NCBI GenBank assembly: GCA_023429855.1
Contig: JAEZDB010000439.1
Span: forward strand, 1-12,096
Direction of reading: 5' to 3'
DNA length: 12,096 nucleotides
DNA from: Actinomycetes bacterium
Lineage (GTDB): Bacteria; Actinomycetota; Thermoleophilia; Solirubrobacterales; Solirubrobacteraceae
Shown: positions 1-6,005 of the stretch, one piece after another
Numbering within the stretch: the stretch's first letter is position 1
How the letters are laid out: each line of letters begins with the position of its first letter
Notes under the pieces: model-generated
Told to the model about the DNA's origin: nothing
Databases searched by the model: none
Seen by the model: only the letters and a program-made list of their open reading frames with translations
Translations under genes and position numbers: made by a program

Positions 1-19
1 CTAGGACGCTGGTTCGGCG

Positions 20-358
20 CTAGGCCGCGGTGTCGATGCGCGCCGCGGGCGGCGCGGAGGGGGCCGGCGCATAGGCCCGGCCGACGGTGCGGGAGCGGCC
101 GACGTCGCCGAGCTCGCGCTGGATGAGCAGCATCCCCGAGCGCAGGTCGGCTTCGGTCTGCGCGGTCAGCGCCATCGCGCGGCGCAGCAGCGGCTCGGCA
201 CCGACCGGCGGACGGGTCGGCAGCAGGCCGCGGGCCTCGGCCCAGTCGGCTTGCACGCGGCCGAGCTCGTCGAGGTGCCCGGCCTGCACGAGCGCGCACT
301 CGGTCTCCGCCAGCTCAACGAGCCGGCGATACGGGGTGAGGGCGTCGGGCTGGTGCAT
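20..358 (-). CDS. Small helical protein downstream of fliS, FliT-like flagellar chaperone candidate
   Basis: This 112-aa protein is predicted to be mostly alpha-helical up to about residue 90, then ends in an Ala/Pro-rich tail (residues about 94-112). FliT-type export chaperones are small helical proteins of about this size, usually encoded right after fliS, and they bind the FliD cap protein. Here the gene lies 36 bases downstream of fliS on the same strand, so it is probably the last known gene of the fliD-fliS unit. I see no diagnostic motif, so FliT is a call by position, size and helical content. The ATG at 358 has no clear Shine-Dalgarno sequence, so it may rely on translational coupling to fliS or use another start. 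FlgN-like or an unrelated actinobacterial flagellar protein are alternatives. That it is a real gene is fairly likely; the function is tentative. Confidence 0.6.
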   Translation of the reverse strand: MHQPDALTPYRRLVELAETECALVQAGHLDELGRVQADWAEARGLLPTRPPVGAEPLLRRAMALTAQTEADLRSGMLLIQRELGDVGRSRTVGRAYAPAPSAPPAARIDTAA

Positions 359-394
359 CAGACGGGTGGCAGACGAATGCGCGTACGCGCGGGC

Positions 395-772
395 TCAGAC
401 CTGCTGGAGCGCGATCTGGTGCCAGCTTTCGCGCAGCTCGGCGAGGAGCCGCGAGACTTCGTGGAGGCGGTCTGGCGACGCTTCGACACGGGCGTCGGCG
501 AGCTCGGAGAGGCAGAAGACGTAGATGCCCTGGAGGCGGCTGGCGATCTCGCCGCCCCGCTCGACGTCGAGCGTCGCGAAGAGCTCTTCGACGATCGCCT
601 GGGCGCGGCCGATGGCGTTGGAGGCCTTGACCTTCTCGCCGTGCTCGTACATCACCACGGCCTGCCGCAGGAACTTGCCGGCACCGTCGTAGAGCATCAC
701 GACAAGCTGGGCGGGTGAGGCCGTCAGGACGGCCGACTCGCGGTAGGCGTTGGGGGTAGCACTCCGGTACAT
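395..772 (-). CDS. fliS: Flagellar export chaperone FliS
   Basis: FliS is the cytoplasmic chaperone that binds the C-terminal helix of flagellin, prevents early polymerisation and delivers it to the flagellar type III export machinery. The 125-aa product has the usual family length and the classic N-terminal pattern: a Y-R near the start, NAYRESAVLTASPAQLVVMLYD at about residues 8-29, the conserved P-x-x-L-(V/I)-x-M-L-Y-D core, and then helices ending in a conserved W near the C-terminus (residue 117 region). An AGGT Shine-Dalgarno remnant stands 4 bases before the ATG. The gene lies 99 bases after fliD and 36 bases before a small FliT-like gene. The fliD-fliS order is standard and supports a filament assembly cluster. 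Confidence 0.95.
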   Translation of the reverse strand: MYRSATPNAYRESAVLTASPAQLVVMLYDGAGKFLRQAVVMYEHGEKVKASNAIGRAQAIVEELFATLDVERGGEIASRLQGIYVFCLSELADARVEASPDRLHEVSRLLAELRESWHQIALQQV

Positions 773-871
773 CGTTACCTAAGTCATCGCACGCTCAGCG
801 CCTGACTTGAGCACTGGTAGGACCAATGTTGGCGCCAGTGGAGTTCGGGGCGCCGGGAGCGCCCGCGCGAG
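773..871 (-). other. Intercistronic region fliD-fliS with hairpins
   Basis: This 99-base gap carries no gene. Just after the fliD stop there is an inverted repeat at 848-864 (GGGCGC, 5-base loop, GCGCCC). A second, weaker one is AAGTCA at 781-786 with TGACTT at 803-808, just upstream of the fliS ribosome-binding site. Neither is followed by a T-run on the minus strand, so they are not convincing intrinsic terminators. They could protect the mRNA or tune the fliD to fliS ratio. I see no strong promoter for fliS, so read-through from fliD is the simplest view. Confidence 0.3.
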
Positions 872-2230
872 CTAGCGGTTCGCGAGGCCCGCGAGCTGCG
901 AGGAGAGGTCGGCCTGCTTGGCCTGCGCGGCAGCGAGCGCCGACTCCATGGCGGCAAACTGCTTGCGCAGCTGCTCTTCGCGCTTCTCCAGGCGGTCGTC
1001 GAATCGCACGAGCGAGGCCTTGACGCGCGAGACCTGGCTGTTGCCCTGGTCGATGCGGTCCGCGATGCCGGAGCCCGAGGTGAGCTGGGGCGACAGCAGG
1101 GCCTCGAACTGCTGCGCGAAGCCGTTCGTGCCGGACGTGGCCCCGAGGAACTCGCGGACCTGGTTCGGGTTGGCGTCGAGCGCCGCTTTGAACTTGGTCT
1201 CGTCGAACACGAGCTTGCCCTTGACGGAGTCCGACGACGCCGACACGGTGCCGGTGGCGGCGCCCGTCGAGATGCCGAGGTCGGAGAGACGCGAGAGCGT
1301 GCCGGAGAGCCCGGGAACGAGGTCGCTGACGCCGGTCCGCAGCTGGCTGACCATGCGCGCGAGCCCTTGGTCGCCGAACAGCACGCCCTTCTTGAGGTCG
1401 ATGCTGTTGGTCGCGTCCTTGACCGGCTTCTCGCTCGTGGCCGCGTTCGCCGCTTCAAGCACGGCGTTGTAGGCCTCGACGAAGGCCTTCATCTTGGCCG
1501 TCAGCCCGTCCTTGTCGGGCCCAGGGGCGCCGACGGTGACGCTGGCGACGCCGACCTTCTTGCCGGTGATGTCGATGCCGGCCAGCGCGTCCTTGACGGT
1601 GTTCGTCGCCGAGAACTGCGAGGCACCGCCGTCGACCGTGTACTCCATGTCCTTGCCGAGGCGCTCGGAGTCCTGCGTGAGCGACGCGCCGGTGCTGTCG
1701 CTGAAGGCGAAGTTGCTGGCGGCGCCGGTCTTCGTCGAGGAGACCACGAGCTTGCCCTGGGCGTTGACGGCGATCACGTCGCCGCCGGCCTGGTTGATCG
1801 CGGTGACGGCGTCGTCGATCGACGCGCCGGCGTTCACGTTCACCGAGGTCGTGCCGAACGTGAGCGTGCCGTTGGAGGCCGGCGAGTTGAAGGTGAAGGT
1901 CTTCTGCGACGACGACGCGAGCGATTTCACGTCGATCACGTACGACCCGGCGCCCGCACCACCGGTGCGGGTCGCGGTCATCACGGAGCTGTCGCTGGAC
2001 TCGGCGGTCTGCGTCGGGATCCAGTTGGCGACCGAACGCAGTGCCTGGCTGGCGGAGTTCAGCGTCGACAGCTTCGTCTTGATCGACGACAGCGTCGAGA
2101 TGCGCTGCTCCATCTGCGTCTGCTGGTTGGCCAGACGCGTACGGCCTGTGCCCTCAGCGGCGAGGATCTGCTGGATGAGCGAGTTCGTGTCCATCCCGGA
2201 CGCGAGGCCGCTGAGCGCGATGCCGGTCAT
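872..2230 (-). CDS. fliD: Flagellar hook-associated protein 2 / filament cap FliD
   Basis: FliD (HAP2) forms the cap at the tip of the growing flagellar filament and catalyses insertion of exported flagellin. The 452-aa protein has the diagnostic N-terminus SGLASGMDTNSLIQQIL (residues 7-23), followed by a heptad-like coiled-coil stretch (about 30-68) that belongs to the FliD_N region. The middle is Ser/Thr/Ala/Gly-rich and variable, as expected for the surface-exposed part. The C-terminal FliD_C region ends in a charged coiled coil (about residues 400-450) with RFDDRLEKREEQLRKQF and several AQA/LSSQ repeats, the normal cap-protein ending. The ATG overlaps the TAA of the preceding FlaG-like gene (TAATG), indicating translational coupling; a GAGGT lies 6 bases upstream of the start. 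Length and both termini fit an intact FliD. The absence of a signal peptide fits type III export. Confidence 0.96.
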   Translation of the reverse strand: MTGIALSGLASGMDTNSLIQQILAAEGTGRTRLANQQTQMEQRISTLSSIKTKLSTLNSASQALRSVANWIPTQTAESSDSSVMTATRTGGAGAGSYVIDVKSLASSSQKTFTFNSPASNGTLTFGTTSVNVNAGASIDDAVTAINQAGGDVIAVNAQGKLVVSSTKTGAASNFAFSDSTGASLTQDSERLGKDMEYTVDGGASQFSATNTVKDALAGIDITGKKVGVASVTVGAPGPDKDGLTAKMKAFVEAYNAVLEAANAATSEKPVKDATNSIDLKKGVLFGDQGLARMVSQLRTGVSDLVPGLSGTLSRLSDLGISTGAATGTVSASSDSVKGKLVFDETKFKAALDANPNQVREFLGATSGTNGFAQQFEALLSPQLTSGSGIADRIDQGNSQVSRVKASLVRFDDRLEKREEQLRKQFAAMESALAAAQAKQADLSSQLAGLANR

Positions 2231-2640
2231 TATGCGACCTCGGGTCCCCCACCTTGGAGCTCCGTGATGGAGAGCTCGCGCACCGGCGCGCCCGCTTCGT
2301 CATGCAGGCGCATGACGACGGTGCCGGAGTGGTCGTCGGTCACCCGCAGCCAGCTGCCGCCGGTCGTCAGGTGCAGGTACAGGCGGTCGGCCGCAGCGCG
2401 GTCGGCCGGGTTCAGAACGGTCGGAGCGAGCTGGGGAGCAGCAGGCTCCACCAGGCGCGGGGTTTCGACGCGGGCGGCCTTGCGGTCGCCGGAGTTCGCG
2501 TAGGCGGCGAGGTCGTAGACCTCGGCGAAGGTCTGGTTGCCGGGGTCGGTAGACCGGCGGCCACGGTTCACGGCGCCAGCCGACCCGAGCGTCGCAGCGT
2601 CGAAGCCGATGATGCTGGCCATTGGCCGAGAGCTCTCCAT
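2230..2640 (-). CDS. FlaG-like flagellar protein
   Basis: This is a 136-aa protein with a disordered, low-complexity N-terminal half and a compact C-terminal segment (about residues 86-128). The C-terminal part reads as beta strands, with LTTGGSWLRV, then DDHSGTVVMRLHDEAGAPV, then a polar end. It resembles the FlaG pattern, in which a D-x-x-(T/S)-G-x-V-V-x-x-(L/V)-x-D-x-x-(T/A)-G stretch is followed by an R-x-(I/L) ending. FlaG proteins are commonly encoded just before fliD and influence filament length. I chose the ATG at 2640 because a strong AGGAGGA (2649-2655) lies 8 bases upstream; the longer upstream ATG at 2688 would read through that site. The stop overlaps the fliD start by one base. 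The family call rests on position and this short pattern, so it is probable, not certain. Confidence 0.7.
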   Translation of the reverse strand: MESSRPMASIIGFDAATLGSAGAVNRGRRSTDPGNQTFAEVYDLAAYANSGDRKAARVETPRLVEPAAPQLAPTVLNPADRAAADRLYLHLTTGGSWLRVTDDHSGTVVMRLHDEAGAPVRELSITELQGGGPEVA

Positions 2641-2648
2641 GATCCGTT

Positions 2649-2655
2649 TCCTCCT
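2649..2655 (-). promoter_or_regulatory. Strong Shine-Dalgarno of the FlaG-like gene
   Basis: AGGAGGA on the minus strand, 8 bases before the ATG at 2640, decides the start of this gene. An inverted repeat (TGGAAG at 2655-2660, CTTCCA at 2673-2678, 12-base loop) abuts it, and its 3' arm shares the first A of the Shine-Dalgarno. Folding in the mRNA could partly restrict ribosome access, but the stem is only 6 bp. Confidence 0.75.
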
Positions 2656-2752
2656 GGAAGTTCTGGCGAGGCCTTCCATTGGCCTCACGCCGTCGCGCGG
2701 TACCCGGAAGAGTCCGCATCCAACAGATCGCCCGTGGAGCCCGGGCGCTGAA

Positions 2753-2779
2753 GCCTCGGCTGGACGTTTGGACCAGTGA
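2753..2779 (-). promoter_or_regulatory. Weak candidate sigma-28-type promoter upstream of flaG-fliD
   Basis: On the minus strand, TCAC (2776-2779) is followed by 15 bases and then GCCGAGGC (2753-2760). Flagellar sigma factors of the FliA/WhiG family recognise TAAA-N15-GCCGATAA, so the match is 2/4 and 5/8 with the correct spacer. It would give a leader of about 105 bases before the FlaG-like ATG. The match is weak and rests on the GCCGA core only. It is listed because this 231-base gap is the natural place for the promoter of the flagellar cap cluster. Confidence 0.2.
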
Positions 2780-2813
2780 CCTGGCGCGCCGCTACCGCCT
2801 CGCGGCCGGCGCG

Positions 2814-2843
2814 GGTGTGGGCCGCCGGCCTGCGGCCCACACC
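2814..2843 (-). terminator. 12-bp perfect hairpin downstream of hsp20
   Basis: Bases 2814-2825 (GGTGTGGGCCGC) pair perfectly with 2832-2843 around a 6-base loop, giving a very GC-rich 12-bp stem. It lies 28 bases past the hsp20 stop on the minus strand and about 170 bases before the FlaG-like start, exactly where the hsp20 transcript should end. No T-run follows on either strand, so this would be a non-canonical, GC-stem-only terminator or an RNA-stabilising 3' hairpin. The separation fits independent control of hsp20 and the flagellar cap genes. Confidence 0.5.
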
Positions 2844-2871
2844 ATGCGGCACTGAGTTGCGCAGCGCTGAG

Positions 2872-3312
2872 CTACGTGGCGGCGGCGAGCTCAGACGACC
2901 GCTCGCCCGTGCCGATCTCGATCCGCTTGGGCTTGGCCTGCTCGGCCACCGGGATCGTGACGGTGAGCACGCCGTCGACGAGGGTCGCGGTGATGCCGTC
3001 GGCGTCGAGGCCGTCGCGCAGGCGCATGCTGCGGCTCCAGCGGCCCCACCCGCGCTCGATGCGCTGCGCCGAGCTGCCGGTCACATCGACCGGACGCCGC
3101 TCGCCGGCGACCGTGAGCGTGCCGTCGTGGACCTCGATCGAGAGGTCGTCGCGCTGGACGCCGGGCGCGTCCATCAACACTTTGATCTCGTGCTCGCCGG
3201 CGATCACGTCGGCGGCGGGCAGCCAGCCGTTGCGCGACGCGGCGGCCTGCTGCGAGCGATCGAACTGGCGCTCGAGATCGGAAAGAAGCGCAAAGGGATC
3301 GGTGTGAAACAC
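2872..3312 (-). CDS. hsp20: Small heat-shock protein, Hsp20 / alpha-crystallin family
   Basis: This is an ATP-independent holdase chaperone of 146 aa, the usual length. The short N-terminal arm (residues 1-27) is followed by an alpha-crystallin domain at about 31-122. It shows the standard order of strands: WLPAADVIAGEHEIKVLMDAPGV at 30-52, then DLSIEVHDGTLTVAGER at 56-72, then the A-x-x-x-(N/D)-G-V-L signature as ATLVDGVL at 109-116. The C-terminal I-x-I anchor is IEI at 131-133. I chose the GTG start at 3312 because AAGGAGGA (3319-3326) stands 6 bases upstream. A longer reading frame from 3372 would run through this site and the promoter. A perfect palindrome with a -35 box lies upstream, suggesting repression under non-stress conditions. 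It sits between a glycosyltransferase and the flagellar cap cluster without an obvious link to either. Confidence 0.95.
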   Translation of the reverse strand: MFHTDPFALLSDLERQFDRSQQAAASRNGWLPAADVIAGEHEIKVLMDAPGVQRDDLSIEVHDGTLTVAGERRPVDVTGSSAQRIERGWGRWSRSMRLRDGLDADGITATLVDGVLTVTIPVAEQAKPKRIEIGTGERSSELAAAT

Positions 3313-3318
3313 CTTCAG

Positions 3319-3326
3319 TCCTCCTT
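3319..3326 (-). promoter_or_regulatory. Shine-Dalgarno fixing the GTG start of hsp20
   Basis: AAGGAGGA on the minus strand, 6 bases before GTG at 3312. This is close to the ideal anti-16S match and is the main reason for preferring the GTG start over upstream in-frame starts. Confidence 0.85.
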
Positions 3327-3332
3327 CATCGT

Positions 3333-3352
3333 GGCCGGCGCCTGTGCCGGCC
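3333..3352 (-). other. 7-bp GC hairpin in the hsp20 leader
   Basis: GGCCGGC (3333-3339) pairs with GCCGGCC (3346-3352) around a 6-base loop, 6 bases upstream of the hsp20 Shine-Dalgarno. It does not include the Shine-Dalgarno and is very GC-rich, so it does not look like a fourU or ROSE RNA thermometer. A role in mRNA stability is possible. Confidence 0.3.
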
Positions 3353-3360
3353 CAGTGCCT

Positions 3361-3402
3361 ATGTTTTGCCACGGCAGATCTCAGTTGTCAAGACTGAGAT
3401 CT
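3361..3402 (-). promoter_or_regulatory. hsp20 promoter with perfect 10-7-10 palindromic operator
   Basis: AGATCTCAGT at 3376-3385 and ACTGAGATCT at 3393-3402 form a perfect inverted repeat separated by 7 bases. The spacer on the minus strand contains TTGACA (3391-3386), a consensus -35 hexamer. A weak A/T-rich -10 (AAACAT or AAAACA, about 3361-3367) follows at 18-19 bases. This places an operator directly over the promoter about 60-90 bases upstream of the hsp20 start. The 7-base spacer and the inner AGT/ACT bases resemble the HspR HAIR element (CTTGAGT-N7-ACTCAAG), but the outer arms differ. It is neither a CIRCE (9-bp arms, 9-base spacer) nor an exact HAIR, so the repressor is unknown. Confidence 0.75.
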
Positions 3403-3427
3403 CGTGATGCGCCTCACAGGTGATCTG

Positions 3428-3442
3428 CCCGCGCTGCGCGGG
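3428..3442 (-). terminator. Possible terminator hairpin after the glycosyltransferase gene
   Basis: CCCGCG (3428-3433) pairs with CGCGGG (3437-3442) around a 3-base loop, beginning 6 bases after the glycosyltransferase stop on the minus strand. No T-run follows. It lies between this gene and the hsp20 promoter, a reasonable place for a transcript end, but the stem is short and such GC hairpins arise easily at this base composition. Confidence 0.3.
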
Positions 3443-3448
3443 ACGGGT

Positions 3449-5935
3449 TCAGGCGTTGACGGCGTCGAGCACGCGCGAGGCGAAGGGGTGCTCAGGCTCG
3501 AGCACGAGCGCCTCGGTGGCCAAGGTGCGCGCGTCGTCGAGCAGGCCCTGCATGCGCGCGACCTCCGCTAGGCCGGCGAACGCGGAGGCGTCGGGACCGA
3601 ACGCTTCGATGGCGGCGACCCACTCGTCGGCGGCCATCTCCGTCAGCCCGCGGTTGAGCAGCGTCGTCGCGAGGACCTCGTGCTGCAGGCGCGGTTCGAT
3701 GCCGGTTTCCTCGAGCACGGCGACGAGGTCGGCAAAGGCCGCCCCTGCGCCGAGGCGCAAGGCAGCGTCGAGCATCGGCGTGACCTCGCGGTACGCCAGT
3801 CGGTTCAGCGCGGGGCGCTCGCCCGTCGCCCGGCCGGCGCGGTGCTCGGCCCAGGAGCGCAGCACGCCTTGGACGTCGTCAGACAGGTTGGTGCTCGGCA
3901 GCTGGGCGACGAGGACGTCGCGCTGCTCCTGCAGGCGCTCGCCGTCTTCCTGGCAGAGCCGGGCGAAGAGCGCGGTGCGGACGGCCGCGCCGCCGACGAG
4001 CACGTCGGCTGGGACCTTCTCGGCCTCCTGCGCGGCCTCTTCGACGCGGCCCTGCACCAGCAGCGCGTCGGCGAGCGCCACGCGGGCGGCGTCGAGCGTC
4101 GGGCGACGCTCGAGCGCGCCGCGGAATGCCGCCTCGGCCTGCTCGAGGTGGCCGCGCTCCTGCAGGTTGATGGCCAGCAGGAACCAGCCCGACGGCGAAA
4201 GCTCTACGCCCTCGGTGACCTCGGCGACGACGTCGTCGGGCGCCGTGCCGTCGATCAGCAGCACGGTCACGTACATGTCGATCAGCCCGAGGAAGTTCGG
4301 GTACTCGCGGCGGATGCGCTTCATGCGCGCGAGGGCGTCGGCGACGCGGTTGTCGGCCAGTTCGACCTGCGCCATCCGCATCTCCGGCAGGAAGGTGCCG
4401 GCGCCGACGGTGGCCGAGTAGATCGCGGGGGCGTCGCCCAGCTCGATGCACTTCTCCAGCAGGCGGACGCCCTCCTCCTCGTGCCCGGAGTCGAGCTTGG
4501 CGAGGGCCTGCTCGAAGTACACGTCGGTGAAGCCCTTGAACCGCTCGTGGATCAGCTCGCAGGCCTCATCCATCTCGTCGTAGCGCTCGAAGAGCCGGAG
4601 CGAGCGCACGTACCGCGTCACCATCGAGGGCACGTAGCCGAGCAGGCGGAAGTTCTCGTCGTCGATCGACAGCTCCCACGACCGCTGGAAGTGGTGCATC
4701 GCCTGCTCTTCTTCGCCCTTGATCCCGGAGTACTCCGAGGCGACGTTGAAGTGCACGAAGCCCGACTCCGGCTCCTCCTCGAGCTGGTCGAGCAGCAGCT
4801 GCATGTTGCGGTCGGTCTTGCCCTTCTCTTCGCGGACCGATCCGAGGTAGCCGAAGTGCTCCATGCGGATGTCGGTGCGCTCCAGGCGCTCGGGCAGGTA
4901 CCCGGGCAGGTGGTGGGCGAGCTGCTCGTGGACGGTGCCCAGGTAGCGGTGCTCGGGGCGGTTGCGGATCATGCGCAGCGCGTTGTGCTTGGCGGCGGTG
5001 CCGTCGTCGAGGTCGCCCGTGTAGTTGATCTCCTCCACGAAGAACGCCTCGCGCCACGTCTGCCCCTTGAGGTCGTGCAGCCGCTTGGCGTCGTCGCCGA
5101 CGAACACCTCGTCGGCGTCGACGATGATCAGCCAGTCGCCGGTCGCCGCGTCGAGGCCGACGTTGCGCGCCTCGCCGAAGTCGCCGGTCCACGTGTGGTG
5201 CAGGACGCGCGCGCCGTACGACTCGGCGATCTCGACCGTCTTGTCGCGCGAGCCGGTGTCGACGATGACCATCTCGTCGACGCCGTCCTTGATCGCCTCC
5301 AGGCAGCGCGGCAGCATCTCTTCTTCGTCGCGGACGATCATGCAGAGGCTGAGCGTGAGCCCCTCGACGGGCTGCGCGGCCGCAGCGGCCTTGGCCAGGC
5401 GCGGGCGGTACTTCGGCAGCTGGCTCTTCACGTCGGCCGGGATGCCCGGCACGGTCGCCTTCATCTTGCGCCGCTGCTTCACCACCCGCAGCGTCTTGTC
5501 GATGTCGGGCAGCTGCGGATTCAGGCGCATCGCTGCCGCGAGCAGGTCTTCGGCCTCGCGGTAGGCGCCAAGCTCCAGGCTGAGCACGCCGGCGTAGCCG
5601 AGCAGGCTCGGTTCGCGCGGCTCCTCCTCGAGCCACTGCGTCAGCGCGCGCAGCGCCGCGAAGAAGGTGCGGGCTAGCACGTGCGGCGGGAACGACTGCC
5701 GACCGCTGAACGACAGCTCGACGGTGCGCAGCCGCGCCTGGTGGCGGCGGTGGGCGTGGTTCAGGTCGTCGATGGCCGCAAGCGCAGCCCCGTACGCCTC
5801 AGGGTCCTGCGCCGCGAGGGCCGCCTCGGCGTCGCGCACGATCTGCGCCGTCTGGTGCGCCGCCGCCGTCTCGAACGCCTCGTCCCCGGTGATCGGGGAT
5901 GACGGGCCGTTGGGGTCGAACTCATGCAGTGCCAT
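3449..5935 (-). CDS. GT2-family glycosyltransferase with flanking TPR-like repeats, probable flagellin or surface glycan transferase
   Basis: This 828-aa protein carries a GT2 (GT-A fold) core between two helical regions. Numbered from the ATG at 5935, a TPR-like repeat lies at about 110-147. The catalytic core starts at about 195 with LSLCMIVRDEEEMLPRCL, continues with VDTGSRDKT (about 225-233) and the metal-binding D-x-D in IIVDADEVF (D273 and D275), and has the GTVHEQL motif at about 333-339. The rest is TPR-like, clearest at about 582-641 and 785-828. No membrane segment is seen, so it should be cytoplasmic. GT2-TPR proteins of this kind add sugars to proteins or glycan precursors; a flagellin target is inferred from the nearby fliD and fliS. 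A TTG at 5962 is an alternative start, but the ATG is preferred because AAAGG lies 5 bases upstream. It follows the large STAND gene by 70 bases on the same strand. Confidence 0.88.
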   Translation of the reverse strand: MALHEFDPNGPSSPITGDEAFETAAAHQTAQIVRDAEAALAAQDPEAYGAALAAIDDLNHAHRRHQARLRTVELSFSGRQSFPPHVLARTFFAALRALTQWLEEEPREPSLLGYAGVLSLELGAYREAEDLLAAAMRLNPQLPDIDKTLRVVKQRRKMKATVPGIPADVKSQLPKYRPRLAKAAAAAQPVEGLTLSLCMIVRDEEEMLPRCLEAIKDGVDEMVIVDTGSRDKTVEIAESYGARVLHHTWTGDFGEARNVGLDAATGDWLIIVDADEVFVGDDAKRLHDLKGQTWREAFFVEEINYTGDLDDGTAAKHNALRMIRNRPEHRYLGTVHEQLAHHLPGYLPERLERTDIRMEHFGYLGSVREEKGKTDRNMQLLLDQLEEEPESGFVHFNVASEYSGIKGEEEQAMHHFQRSWELSIDDENFRLLGYVPSMVTRYVRSLRLFERYDEMDEACELIHERFKGFTDVYFEQALAKLDSGHEEEGVRLLEKCIELGDAPAIYSATVGAGTFLPEMRMAQVELADNRVADALARMKRIRREYPNFLGLIDMYVTVLLIDGTAPDDVVAEVTEGVELSPSGWFLLAINLQERGHLEQAEAAFRGALERRPTLDAARVALADALLVQGRVEEAAQEAEKVPADVLVGGAAVRTALFARLCQEDGERLQEQRDVLVAQLPSTNLSDDVQGVLRSWAEHRAGRATGERPALNRLAYREVTPMLDAALRLGAGAAFADLVAVLEETGIEPRLQHEVLATTLLNRGLTEMAADEWVAAIEAFGPDASAFAGLAEVARMQGLLDDARTLATEALVLEPEHPFASRVLDAVNA

Positions 5936-5970
5936 CAACCCTTTGGTCGGCAGGGTGGCCAAAGGTTTGA
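5936..5970 (-). promoter_or_regulatory. Inverted repeat and sigma-28-like promoter candidate at the glycosyltransferase start
   Basis: CAACCCTTTGG (5936-5946) and CCAAAGGTTTG (5959-5969) are inverted with 10 of 11 bases matching and a 12-base spacer. In the mRNA one arm would cover the AAAGGG ribosome-binding site right before the ATG. The same stretch read on the minus strand has TCAA (5967-5970), 15 bases, then GCCGACCA (5944-5951), a 3/4 and 6/8 match to the flagellar sigma-28 consensus TAAA-N15-GCCGATAA. If that promoter is used, the transcript would start almost at the ATG (near-leaderless) and the hairpin would not form. The two readings exclude each other, and neither is proven. Confidence 0.35.
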
Positions 5971-6005
5971 GCCGGCGCCCCCAACAGAGCAGACCAGCAC
6001 GCCAG

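Noticed and set aside
1367..2503. A 378-codon open frame on the plus strand opposite fliD
   Set aside because: Arg/Gly/Val-rich low-complexity translation crossing the fliD and FlaG-like genes; a codon-bias shadow.
2641..2688. Upstream ATG at 2688 for the FlaG-like gene
   Set aside because: It has no ribosome-binding site, and the strong AGGAGGA at 2649-2655 points to the ATG at 2640.
3313..3335. Four-codon mini-ORF (ATG AAG GAG GAC TGA) overlapping the hsp20 Shine-Dalgarno
   Set aside because: It has no ribosome-binding site of its own; the codons are simply the Shine-Dalgarno region read in another frame.
3313..3372. Upstream in-frame extension of hsp20 to a GTG at 3372
   Set aside because: It would include the Shine-Dalgarno and run back to the promoter; the GTG at 3312 has the ribosome-binding site and gives the normal Hsp20 length.
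3680..5677. A 665-codon open frame on the plus strand
   Set aside because: It is exactly antisense to the glycosyltransferase gene, with Val/Leu/Arg/Asp-rich composition and no domain. Long antisense frames are expected at this G+C with strong third-position bias.
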